A stretch of DNA of 64,000 nt from S012-109 sp964425105 (GTDB lineage Bacteria; Pseudomonadota; Gammaproteobacteria; SZUA-140): the NCBI GenBank assembly GCA_964425105.1, contig CAYRLE010000002.1, positions 9,251 to 73,250 on the forward strand, read 5' to 3'. The notes under the pieces are model-generated. The model was not told the DNA's origin and made no database searches. It was given only the letters and a program-made list of their open reading frames with translations. How positions within the stretch are numbered: the stretch's first letter is position 1; each line of letters opens with the position of its first letter. Shown here piece by piece: positions 9,642 through 18,653 of this stretch. Position numbers and translations under genes: made by a program.

Positions 9642-10028
9642 TCAGGCAGCCTTCTTGTGATGCGCCTCAGCCTCATGGTGGGCACCTGTCAGGCTATGGT
9701 CGTATTCGCGCCCTTTCTCAGGTGTGGGCTCATGTCCCAGCGCGGCATCCACCTCATAGGGAAATGTCCCGCACTGGTTGCGCCCGCCTTCCAGACTGCA
9801 GGTTCTGGCATTGGCCATCTGGTAGAAGGGGTCCCAACCCATCATGGTGGTCATGAGGGGATAGAGGGACACGATCACGGCCAGGGCGGACCACAATGTC
9901 ACACTGCCCATGACAGCCATCGCCAACACGCCACCGGCAAACAAGGCGCCCCCCAGGAAGAAACGCAACATCCGGTCTGTCAGACCGATGTTCTGTACTG
10001 GTGCGATTTTTTCATTGAACTGTTTCAT
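9642..10028 (-). CDS. YgaP-like (DUF2892) membrane protein
   Basis: 128 residues. Residues about 18-60 form two hydrophobic helices (RFFLGGALFAGGVLAMAVMG, then LWSALAVIVSLYPLMTTMMG), the pattern of the YgaP transmembrane domain / DUF2892 family, with the family-like DRMLRF before helix 1. The C-terminal half is soluble, with two cysteines and a His/Glu-rich tail. ATG 10028 is supported by GGAGGTGAGG; the GTG at 10037 falls inside that ribosome site. A terminator follows. It lacks the rhodanese domain of E. coli YgaP. Function unknown. Confidence 0.75.
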   Translation of the reverse strand: MKQFNEKIAPVQNIGLTDRMLRFFLGGALFAGGVLAMAVMGSVTLWSALAVIVSLYPLMTTMMGWDPFYQMANARTCSLEGGRNQCGTFPYEVDAALGHEPTPEKGREYDHSLTGAHHEAEAHHKKAA

Positions 10029-10265
10029 TGTCCTCACCTCCTTTTATGATCTGTTTATGATCTGGTGTCGATGGAGTCAGTAGACCACAGGACAGCAGTG
10101 CTTTCCGTAACAAAGTCACACAAGCAGCGGGCACCTTCATCCCCTTTTATAAGAGGGTCGTATCATGCACATCACCCATCCCCGGCATGAAACATATCCA
10201 TCCTTTTAACCGTTTTTTAAGTTAGAGATGATTTACTGTCAGGGAATCAAGATGGAGGTGCAATC

Positions 10266-10454
10266 ATGGCCAGGAGTTTTGAGGATTATATTTTTGACCT
10301 CGACGAAACCGATATCTCTCTGGAAGAACAGGCATCGATTCCTGAAAGCGAACTCAGCAGGGCCGCCAGGCATCTACGCATCAGGCGGGCGATTGAGTTG
10401 CGCGAGGACAGGAAGCGCCTGCGCCACGAACTGGAATATTTTGTTACGAAATAA
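10266..10454 (+). CDS. Small acidic/basic protein, PA3496-family-like
   Basis: 62 residues. The acidic first half (DYIFDLDETD...) is followed by a charged helix with RRAIELREDRKRLRHELEYF. GGAGG about 8 bases upstream supports the ATG, and a strong terminator follows. The pattern of a charged C-terminal helix RR-I-x-E-R-L-E-Y-F resembles the PA3496 family of putative envelope-integrity proteins, which I recall only by sequence style. No signal peptide or membrane segment. Treat as hypothetical. Confidence 0.6.
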   Translation: MARSFEDYIFDLDETDISLEEQASIPESELSRAARHLRIRRAIELREDRKRLRHELEYFVTK

Positions 10455-10530
10455 TTGCGCCAAATGCTTTCCTTTAAGCTCCCATTAAGATGAATCTGTT
10501 TTAATTAACCTCGACAACCCTCCTCTCTTT

Positions 10531-10575
10531 ACCCCGGCTACCCCTCCTCCCCCCCAAAGTAGCCGGGGTTTTTTT
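10531..10575 (+). terminator. Rho-independent terminator
   Basis: ACCCCGGCTAC (10531-10541) pairs perfectly with GTAGCCGGGGT (10559-10569), followed by seven T. It terminates the small gene at 10266-10454. Confidence 0.92.
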
Positions 10576-10717
10576 ATTTCCGCGCAGCAGGAACCGGACC
10601 ATGGAACTGCTCGTCATGTTTCCTGACACGGCATGATTAAGCGCACTTTAAGTCCACTGTGCTTAAATCACCATGATGCCAATTCTGACGTCCACTGAAT
10701 TCAACGAGGTGTTTTCC

Positions 10718-11479
10718 ATGTACGAGACTACTGTGAAACCGAGAACTGCGCTGCTGTGGCTGGGCATGACAGTGCTGTTGGGCGCCACCATGGAGAATGC
10801 GCATGCTGAACATCATCAGGTACAGGTATCAATTTCCGCCGAACATCTCAAGGCAGGCAAGGTCATCTATTTCCGCGGTGACGACGGGGAGACAGGACGG
10901 GAACTGTGGAAGAGCGATGGCACCCGCAGCGGTACCGTACTGGTAAAAGACATCAACCCCGGCCCCACCAGCAGCGCACCGGCAAACTTCGTCTATCTCG
11001 ATGGCCTGCTCTACTTTACCGCCGACGATGGCAAAAGCGGCCGTGAACTGTGGCGCTCCGACGGTACTGCGTCCGGCACACTGCGGGTCAAGGATATCAA
11101 CCCCGGCAGGAAAGGCAGCACACCCACTTTTCTCACCCGTGTCGGCGGCCTGCTCTTCTTCCGCGCCAACGACGGACGGCAGGGGCGTGAGTTATGGCGT
11201 TCCGACGGCAGCACCGCCGGCACCGTGCTGGTGAAGGACATCTACCCGGGCACCAGGAGTGCCACGCCCCTGGAACTGACGGACTTCCAGGGCCGCCTGC
11301 GCTTCAGCGCCGACGATGGTAAACACGGCCGCAGCCTGTGGATCAGCGATGGCACCCCGGAGGGCACCCACCCCCTTGACCAGCAACTTGCCAGCGAAGA
11401 AATCGACCGGCAACGGCATCCGGATAGCAACAAAATGAGCCAGCTGCCAAACGCCGGGGATCATGCCCAGAAGATCTGA
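10718..11479 (+). CDS. Secreted ELW/SDGT-repeat protein
   Basis: 253 residues. An N-terminal signal peptide (hydrophobic LLWLGMTVLLGA, cleavage probably after AHA near residue 31) is followed by four repeats of about 49 residues, each with GRELWxSDGTxxGTVLVKDINPG; the last repeat (GRSLWISDGT) is degenerate. Such ELWxSDGTxxGT repeats occur in beta-propeller-like secreted proteins of several phyla. Four repeats is short for a closed propeller, so the protein may be truncated or oligomeric. ATG 10718 is chosen because GAGGTG lies upstream and the signal peptide then starts correctly. Function unknown. Confidence 0.7.
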   Translation: MYETTVKPRTALLWLGMTVLLGATMENAHAEHHQVQVSISAEHLKAGKVIYFRGDDGETGRELWKSDGTRSGTVLVKDINPGPTSSAPANFVYLDGLLYFTADDGKSGRELWRSDGTASGTLRVKDINPGRKGSTPTFLTRVGGLLFFRANDGRQGRELWRSDGSTAGTVLVKDIYPGTRSATPLELTDFQGRLRFSADDGKHGRSLWISDGTPEGTHPLDQQLASEEIDRQRHPDSNKMSQLPNAGDHAQKI

Positions 11480-11525
11480 ACAGACGAGCGAGATAACGAC
11501 ACAGGACGACAGAGGACAACAAGCC

Positions 11526-11906
11526 ATGCCTAAACTAATCGCCTATCCCACACTGATCATGTTGCTGGGTACTCTGGCCGCTTGCGCCACCACTAGCAGG
11601 CAGTCATTTCATGATGCAGCACGGGCGACAGACGTAGCCATTTTGTCGCAGGCTCCGCAACGGCCCTACGTCGCCATCGCCAACCTGGAAGCCAGCGGCG
11701 CCAGTGGCACGCCGCTTGCCGAACTGCTGGAGAAAATGCGCGGCCAAGCGAGAAAGCTGGGCGCCGATGCCATCCTGCCGCAGGAGCGCAGGTTCAGCAC
11801 CCTGGGACTGGACGACAATCCCTGGGTGGGTGGCTACGAGAAGACACCGCAAGGCACCGTGCCGGTGTTATACGGCTACGCCATCAGGTTCTCTAACAGG
11901 TTGTAG
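11526..11906 (+). CDS. Lipoprotein with RcsF-like GADAI motif
   Basis: 126 residues. A type II signal peptide (LIMLLGTLAAC) has the lipobox LAAC, so the mature protein should start at Cys near residue 20 and be lipid-anchored. The soluble part has ARKLGADAIL, a motif seen in RcsF-like and YbjQ-like small domains, and ends with a YGYAIRF strand. ATG 11526 follows GAGGA. It sits 46 bp after the ELW-repeat gene in the same direction, so the two may be co-expressed in the envelope. Function unknown. Confidence 0.7.
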   Translation: MPKLIAYPTLIMLLGTLAACATTSRQSFHDAARATDVAILSQAPQRPYVAIANLEASGASGTPLAELLEKMRGQARKLGADAILPQERRFSTLGLDDNPWVGGYEKTPQGTVPVLYGYAIRFSNRL

Positions 11907-11980
11907 TCAAAATCACTGGCGAGCCGAGGGCCCGCTGGCGCAGCCTATCATGCTGTGCCACGACCACCACACTCCCCTCA

Positions 11981-13813
11981 TCAATCCGCCTCCCGCTCCA
12001 GGTCGCAGCAGTGGGAGGCGCGCTGGAAACCTTCGCCCCCCGTGCTAAGCACGGCGCCGGTGACGGGGTTGGGGCGGAAGGTGGTGCAGCCCTTGAGACC
12101 CTGCTCGAAGGCGAATTCGTAGACCCCCTTGAAGGCCTCGAAGTCATAATCCTCAGGGATATTGATGGTCTTGGAAATGGCGTTGTCCACATGAGGCTGC
12201 ACTGCTGCCTGCATGCGCACATGGATCTCCGGAGCCAGGCTGCGGGCGTCCACGAAGGCAGGCGGCAGCTTCCCATCAGGATGATGTTCCCGCCACAGGC
12301 GGTAGGCATAGTCCTCCAGCTGATATTCCGCATAGGAGCCATCCAGTTCCAGCACCCGGCGCCGGTAGCTGAAGTCGAACACCGGCTCCAGGCCACTGGA
12401 GACGTTGTTGGCCAGCAGGCTGATGGTGCCGGTGGGCGCGATGGCGGTGAGGTGGCTGTTGCGGATACCATGCGCCGCGATGCCATCGACGATGTCTGCG
12501 GGCAGGGCGGCGACGAAGGGCGACTGCAGGTAGGGCTCTTTCTGAAAGAAGGGAAAGGACCCCTTCTCGCGCGCCAGGTCAATGGAGCTGCGGTAGGCGC
12601 AGTGACAGATGCGGCGCATCACCTTGGCAGCGAAGTCCAGCGCCTGCTCGCTGCCATAGACCAGCCCCAGCATGATCAGGGTATCGGCCAGCCCGGTGAT
12701 GCCCAGCCCGATGCGCCGCGTGCCCCGTGCCTGCCTGGCTTGGGCCGGCAAGGGAAAACGCGACAGGTCGATGACGTTGTCCAGCATGCGCGCCGCCACG
12801 CGGGTCGCCGACTCCAGCCCCGCCCAGTCGAAGGCGGCCTGTTTCGAGAAGGGTTGGGTCACGAAGCACACCAGATTGAGGGAACCCAGATCGCAGGCGC
12901 CGTAGGGCGGCAGGGGGATCTCGCCGCAGGGATTGGTGGCGCTGATGTATTCCCGGTAGTGGAGGTTGTTGAGGCGGTTGATGCGGTCGATGAACAGCAC
13001 ACCGGGCTCGGCATAGTCGTAGGTGGCGCGCATGATGCGCTCCCACAGTTGACGTGCCGGCAGCCGCCTCAGCACCCGGCAGGGCACCGGGCCCGCCGTG
13101 CCCGGCCAGCGTCGCTGCAGTATCTCGCCCTCCCCCGCCGCCAGCTCCCCATCCGGATCGGGGAACACCAAGGCCCATTCGCGGTCCTTGCGCACCGCCT
13201 CCATGAAGGCGTCGCTGACCTGCACCGAGAGATTGAAGTGGCGCAGGGAACGGCCATCCTGCTTGGCACTGATGAAGTCCTCGATATCGGGATGGTCGCA
13301 GCGCAGGGTGGCCATCATGGCGCCGCGCCGCGCCCCGGTGGAGAGCAGGGTGGCGCACATGCTGTCCCAGATGTGCATGAAGGACACCGGCCCCGAGGCG
13401 ATGGCGCCCACGGCGCGGGCGGGACTGCCGCGCGGGCGCAGGGTGGAGAAGTCGTAGCCTACGCCGCCGCCCTGCTGTAGAGTCAGCGCCCCTTCCTTGA
13501 GGGCGTCGAAGATGCCATCCATGGAATCCTCGATGAGCCCCATGACGAAACAGTTGAACAGGGTCACCCGGTGACCGGTGCCGGCCCCCGCCTGGATGCG
13601 CCCGCCGGGAATGAAGCGGAAATCCTTCAGGGTCTCGTAGAAACGCTGCGCCCACTGTTCCCGATCATGGGCTTCAGCCGCGGCCAGGGCGCCGGCGATG
13701 CGCCGCCAGCTGTCCTCGATACTCTGGTCGCGGACCGTATCCCCTTCCCGCCAGCGGTATTTGCTGTCCCAGATGTGGCGCGAGATGGCTGCCCTGAACA
13801 CGGCTTCGCTCAC
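11981..13813 (-). CDS. nrdJ: Adenosylcobalamin-dependent (class II) ribonucleotide reductase
   Basis: 610 residues. The product reduces ribonucleotides to deoxyribonucleotides using a B12-generated thiyl radical, so it needs neither oxygen nor a beta subunit. Core motifs are TLFNCFVMG (first active-site Cys), QQGGGVGYDFS, the catalytic NPCGEIPL (Asn/Cys/Glu) and ACDLGSLNL (second redox Cys), then PTGTISLLANN. The C-terminus ends soon after an HCCDLE pair of cysteines, which may act as the re-reducing thiols. No zinc-ribbon or ATP-cone domain is seen, so it is shorter than NrdJ forms of 700+ residues. The GTG start overlaps the der stop (GTGA), suggesting coupled translation. Confidence 0.88.
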   Translation of the reverse strand: MSEAVFRAAISRHIWDSKYRWREGDTVRDQSIEDSWRRIAGALAAAEAHDREQWAQRFYETLKDFRFIPGGRIQAGAGTGHRVTLFNCFVMGLIEDSMDGIFDALKEGALTLQQGGGVGYDFSTLRPRGSPARAVGAIASGPVSFMHIWDSMCATLLSTGARRGAMMATLRCDHPDIEDFISAKQDGRSLRHFNLSVQVSDAFMEAVRKDREWALVFPDPDGELAAGEGEILQRRWPGTAGPVPCRVLRRLPARQLWERIMRATYDYAEPGVLFIDRINRLNNLHYREYISATNPCGEIPLPPYGACDLGSLNLVCFVTQPFSKQAAFDWAGLESATRVAARMLDNVIDLSRFPLPAQARQARGTRRIGLGITGLADTLIMLGLVYGSEQALDFAAKVMRRICHCAYRSSIDLAREKGSFPFFQKEPYLQSPFVAALPADIVDGIAAHGIRNSHLTAIAPTGTISLLANNVSSGLEPVFDFSYRRRVLELDGSYAEYQLEDYAYRLWREHHPDGKLPPAFVDARSLAPEIHVRMQAAVQPHVDNAISKTINIPEDYDFEAFKGVYEFAFEQGLKGCTTFRPNPVTGAVLSTGGEGFQRASHCCDLEREAD

Positions 13814-15204
13814 TTGCGGGCCTGGCGTTTGACGTGGCGTTGGAGCCGTTTGCGGTGTTTGACCTGGCGCGGCGTGAGGACGTTCTTCCTGCCCTGGTAG
13901 GGATTCTCGCCACCCTTGAATTCGATGCGGATGGGGGTGCCGGAGAGGCGCAGGGCGCGGCGGAAGAAGTTCTCCAGATAGCGCCGGTAGGCCTCGGGCA
14001 CCGCCTCGGTCTGGTTGCCGTGGATCACGATCAACGGCGGGTTGTGCCCCCCCTGGTGGGCATAGCGCAGCTTGATGCGCCGCCCGCGCACCAGGGGCGG
14101 GGCATGCTGGGCCACTGCCTCCTCCAGCAGGCGCGTCAGCTGGGGCGTGGACAGCTTGCGCATGCTGCTCTCATAGGCTTGGTCCACGGCCCGGAACAGT
14201 TCGCGGATGCCGCTGCCACGCAGGGCGGAGATGAAGTGCACCGCCACATAGGGGATGAAGGACAGGCGCCGCTCCACCTCGCGGCGGATGGCGGCCTTCT
14301 CGTCCGCCGGCAGGCCGTCCCACTTGTTGACGGCGATCACCAGGGCCTTGCCGCTGTCGATGGCCAGGCCCAGCAGGCGCGCATCCTGCTCGGCGATGCC
14401 CTGGCGCGCATCCAGCACCAGCACCACCACGTGGGCATCGCCCATGGCCTGCAGGGTCTTGATGACGCTGAATTTCTCGATGGCCTCGTGGATGCGGCTG
14501 CGGCGCCGCACCCCGGCGGTGTCGATGAGGGTATAGCGCCGCCCCTGGTGTTCGAAGGGAATGAAGATGCTGTCGCGGGTGGTGCCCGGGCGGTCGAATG
14601 CCAGCACCCGCTCCTCACCCAGCAGGCGGTTCACCAGGGTGGACTTGCCCACGTTGGGCCGCCCCACCACTGCGATGCGCGTGCCCTGCTCCTCCTCAGG
14701 CTCCTCCTCGGGCACCGGGAACGCCGCCAGCACCCCCTCCATGAGGTGGCTGATGCCATGGCCATGGGCGGAGGAGATGCAGCAGGTCTCGGCGACGCCC
14801 AGGGCCTGGAATTCCGCCCCCGCCACGTTGCTTTCCCGTCCTTCGGTCTTGTTGACTACCAGCACCAAGCGCTTGCCGTAGGGGCGCAGTTGTTCCACGA
14901 TGGCCTCGTCGCTAGGCGTCAGGCCGCTGCGCCCGTCCACCAGCAGCAGCACCACATCGGCCTCCTGCACCGCCAGCAGGGCCTGCTGCGCCATGCGCTG
15001 ATCCAGTTGTTCCTTCTCCCCGCTGAGACCGCCGGTATCCACCACGATGAAGGCGTGCCCGCCCATGCGCCCCACGCCGTATTGGCGGTCACGAGTCAGG
15101 CCAGGTTGATCGGCCACCAGCGCATCCCGGCTGCCGGTGAGCCGGTTGAACAGGGTGGACTTGCCTACATTGGGGCGCCCTACCAGGGCGATAACGGGTT
15201 TCAT
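13810..15204 (-). CDS. der: Ribosome-assembly GTPase Der (EngA)
   Basis: 464 residues with two tandem GTPase domains and a KH-like C-terminal domain; it acts in maturation of the 50S subunit. Domain 1 shows GRPNVGKST near residue 8, DTGG and NKTEG. Domain 2 repeats GRPNVGKST near residue 184, with DTAGVRRR and NKWD. The C-terminal tail is strongly basic (KHRKRLQRHVKRQARK). It lies downstream of bamB, separated by repeat element B, and its stop overlaps the nrdJ start. Confidence 0.97.
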   Translation of the reverse strand: MKPVIALVGRPNVGKSTLFNRLTGSRDALVADQPGLTRDRQYGVGRMGGHAFIVVDTGGLSGEKEQLDQRMAQQALLAVQEADVVLLLVDGRSGLTPSDEAIVEQLRPYGKRLVLVVNKTEGRESNVAGAEFQALGVAETCCISSAHGHGISHLMEGVLAAFPVPEEEPEEEQGTRIAVVGRPNVGKSTLVNRLLGEERVLAFDRPGTTRDSIFIPFEHQGRRYTLIDTAGVRRRSRIHEAIEKFSVIKTLQAMGDAHVVVLVLDARQGIAEQDARLLGLAIDSGKALVIAVNKWDGLPADEKAAIRREVERRLSFIPYVAVHFISALRGSGIRELFRAVDQAYESSMRKLSTPQLTRLLEEAVAQHAPPLVRGRRIKLRYAHQGGHNPPLIVIHGNQTEAVPEAYRRYLENFFRRALRLSGTPIRIEFKGGENPYQGRKNVLTPRQVKHRKRLQRHVKRQARK

Positions 15205-15280
15205 GGGCGTTAGAGTAAAGAGTAAAGGGGGAAGATGGAAGGGGTTGGTGGAACTGCTGCATGAGCGGTGCTTAATCTAA

Positions 15281-15371
15281 GGGGTGATGCGTAATGAGTA
15301 ATGCGTGATGCAATGGGAAGAAAAGTAGAACCACCATCCCCATCACTCATCACTCATCACGCATCACTCAC
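15281..15371. repeat. Palindromic heptamer-repeat element B (GTGATGN type)
   Basis: Left arm 15281-15317 contains GTGATGC, GTAATGA, GTAATGC, GTGATGC. Right arm about 15333-15371 contains four inverted units. The bamB stop (15364-15366) lies in the right arm as GAG TGA TGC. It separates bamB from der. Confidence 0.85.
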
Positions 15372-16584
15372 GCCGCACCTTCTCCGTCTCCAGAACATAC
15401 ACGGCATTGTGCCTGTCCTTGAGATAGAGCCTGCTGTCGCGTATTACAAGGGGGCCCGGCAGGCCGGCCTCGCTGACGCGGTAGCGGGCCAGCAGGGTGC
15501 CGTCCTGGGGCGACAGCCAGTGCAGGTAACCGGTGTTGTCGCCCACCACCAGCAGGGTGCCGTCCAGGGCCGGCGCTGTGAGACCACGGCCCTGCAGTTC
15601 ATCCTGTTTCCAGAGCACGGCGCCACTGCGCGGATCCAGAGCCCAGACGATGCCGTCTTCATCGCTCACGTAGAGGTGATCCCTGTCCAGCGCCATGGTG
15701 TGGTAAGTGGACAGGTCGCGCGACCAGAGGATGCGTCCAGTGGCCACCGATACCGCCACCACCCGGCCATGATAGGCGGCGGCATAGACCACGCCGTCGC
15801 GCAGCAGCGGGTTGCCATCCACGTCCACGATGCGTTCCAGTTCGGAGCGCCCTTCGGGTACGGCCACCGTGGCATCCCAGATCACTTTGCCTTCCTTCAG
15901 GGAAAGGGCCACCAGCTTGCCGTTGGCCAGTCCCACGATGACCTTGCGGCTGTCTATGAGGGGGGTGCTGGTGCCGCGCAGGGAAAGGGCCGGCACGCTG
16001 CTCTCGTAGACCCAGAGGCGCTTGCCGCTGTGGCCATCGAGGGCGAAGATGCGGCCATCGTTGACATGGACCACCACCACCTGGCCGTCGCTCACCGGCG
16101 GCGAGAGAATCTCGCTGGAGACGGTACTGCGCCAGAGCAGCGCGCCATCTTCACTGGCCAGGACGATCACTTCCCCTTCCCGGCTGCCCAACAGCAGGAT
16201 GCCCTCACCCTGTCCCAGCCCGCCGGTGATCTCCACAGCCTCCCTGCCACCGTGAGCCGGATGCGGCGCAATCTGGGTCTCCCACCACTGCCCGCCATGA
16301 CGCACGTCCACTGCCATGACCCGGCTGCGGACATCGGCGAAATAGAGGTGCCTGCCGTCTGCCACCGGCTGCAACAGGGCCTCATCCACGTCATGGCCCG
16401 TTTGCGACTGGCGGTACCACAGGGCATGGACCTTGACGTTGCTGATCAGAGCAGGCAGCAACTGGCGCTCATGATGCTCCTCTCTCACCGGCGCTGCACT
16501 GCAGGCGGCGAGCAACAGCAGTGCCAGCAGCGTCATGCCGCGCTGCACACCAGGTGGCATGGAAAAATTTCTCATCAGCGACAT
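15364..16584 (-). CDS. bamB: Outer membrane assembly lipoprotein BamB
   Basis: 406 residues. BamB is the eight-bladed beta-propeller lipoprotein of the BAM complex that inserts outer-membrane proteins. The signal peptide LLALLLLAAC has the lipobox Cys at about residue 28. PQQ-like blade repeats follow throughout (GALLWRSTVS, GKRLWVYESS, GKVIWDATV, GRILWSRDL, GAVLWKQDE). ATG 16575 is an alternative start. The stop codon is made inside repeat element B (GAG TGA). It follows yfgM by about 20 bp, the usual gammaproteobacterial order. Confidence 0.95.
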   Translation of the reverse strand: MSLMRNFSMPPGVQRGMTLLALLLLAACSAAPVREEHHERQLLPALISNVKVHALWYRQSQTGHDVDEALLQPVADGRHLYFADVRSRVMAVDVRHGGQWWETQIAPHPAHGGREAVEITGGLGQGEGILLLGSREGEVIVLASEDGALLWRSTVSSEILSPPVSDGQVVVVHVNDGRIFALDGHSGKRLWVYESSVPALSLRGTSTPLIDSRKVIVGLANGKLVALSLKEGKVIWDATVAVPEGRSELERIVDVDGNPLLRDGVVYAAAYHGRVVAVSVATGRILWSRDLSTYHTMALDRDHLYVSDEDGIVWALDPRSGAVLWKQDELQGRGLTAPALDGTLLVVGDNTGYLHWLSPQDGTLLARYRVSEAGLPGPLVIRDSRLYLKDRHNAVYVLETEKVRRE

Positions 16585-16605
16585 GCTGTCCGTTTGGCAA
16601 GGCCA

Positions 16606-17241
16606 TCAGGCATCGGAGACACCCAGATCGTCCAGTTTCATGCGCAGCACGCTGGTGTCGCTGCCGGGACGGCTGTGGTCCAGCGCCTTCTGATAGGCGG
16701 TGCGGGCCGCGGCCTTGTCGCCCATGGCCACATAGACATCGCCTTTGAGCGCCTCCGCCACGGCGGTGAAGGCATCGTTGGTCAAGGCCGCCAGCACGCT
16801 CAAGGCCTGCTGGGCATTGCCTTCCTCCACATGGACACGCGCCAGGCGCAGACGCGCCAGATCCTGCAATTCGGCCTGGGCACTGTGTTCCAGCACCCAT
16901 TGCAGGCGTGCGCGCGCGGCAGGCAACTCCCCGGCCTCGATGCGTACCTTGGCCAGTGCCAGCGCAGCCAGATCGCTGTAGGGCGTGGCGGCATAGCTGT
17001 CGATGAGGTAGCTGCCGCGCTTGATCACCGCCTCCGTATTGCCCTGGCCCAGTTCACGGAGCAGCTGCTCATATTCCACCGATGCCGCCTCGGCCTGGTT
17101 ATGGCGGTGGTCGATCCACAGCCTGCCGCCCACTGCCGCGCCCAGGGTGAGCACGGCACCGATGACGAACATCTTGCCGTTTTCCCTCCACCACTTGCGG
17201 ATGGCCTCTACCTGCTGTTCCTCGGTTTCGTATGCGTTCAC
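16606..17241 (-). CDS. yfgM: YfgM-type ancillary SecYEG translocon protein
   Basis: 211 residues. A short cytoplasmic N-terminus (YETEEQQVEAIRKWWREN) precedes one membrane helix (FVIGAVLTLGAAVGG, about 25-40) and a periplasmic tetratricopeptide-like domain rich in Ala-Arg helices. In E. coli YfgM associates with the SecYEG translocon and periplasmic chaperones. The GTG start at 17241 has AGAGGAG just upstream. It lies between hisS and bamB as in E. coli; repeat element C separates it from hisS. Confidence 0.92.
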   Translation of the reverse strand: MNAYETEEQQVEAIRKWWRENGKMFVIGAVLTLGAAVGGRLWIDHRHNQAEAASVEYEQLLRELGQGNTEAVIKRGSYLIDSYAATPYSDLAALALAKVRIEAGELPAARARLQWVLEHSAQAELQDLARLRLARVHVEEGNAQQALSVLAALTNDAFTAVAEALKGDVYVAMGDKAAARTAYQKALDHSRPGSDTSVLRMKLDDLGVSDA

Positions 17242-17259
17242 GATAACTCCTCTTTGTTT

Positions 17260-17328
17260 GGTGATGAGTGATGAGCACTCAAGGGAAGACTTACCCCTCC
17301 ATACTCATCACCCATTACTCATCACCCA

Positions 17329-17337
<9 letters not shown>
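17260..17337. repeat. Palindromic heptamer-repeat element C (GTGATGN type)
   Basis: The left arm 17260-17280 (GTGATGA, GTGATGA, GCACTC) is short. The right arm 17301-17337 holds four inverted units (TCATCAC, CCATTAC, TCATCAC, CCATCAC). The hisS stop TGA (17329-17331) lies in the right arm as GAG TGA TGG. Confidence 0.82.
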
Positions 17338-18603
<1,266 letters not shown>

Positions 18604-18617
18604 GTTCCTCGTCCTGC

Positions 18618-18640
18618 TGATTCGTGATTCGTGATTGCGG
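18618..18640. repeat. Short GTGATTN heptamer run between ispG and hisS
   Basis: TGATTCGTGATTCGTGATTG is three imperfect heptamers of a third type (GTGATTC). Only one arm is present, just upstream of the hisS start. It may be a relic related to the GTGATGN palindromes. Confidence 0.5.
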
Positions 18641-18653
18641 CAGGGGCGGCGCC

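Noticed and set aside
15301..17271. 656-residue reading frame opposite bamB and yfgM
   Set aside because: Shadow of bamB/yfgM; begins and ends in the heptamer repeats, which lack stops on that strand.
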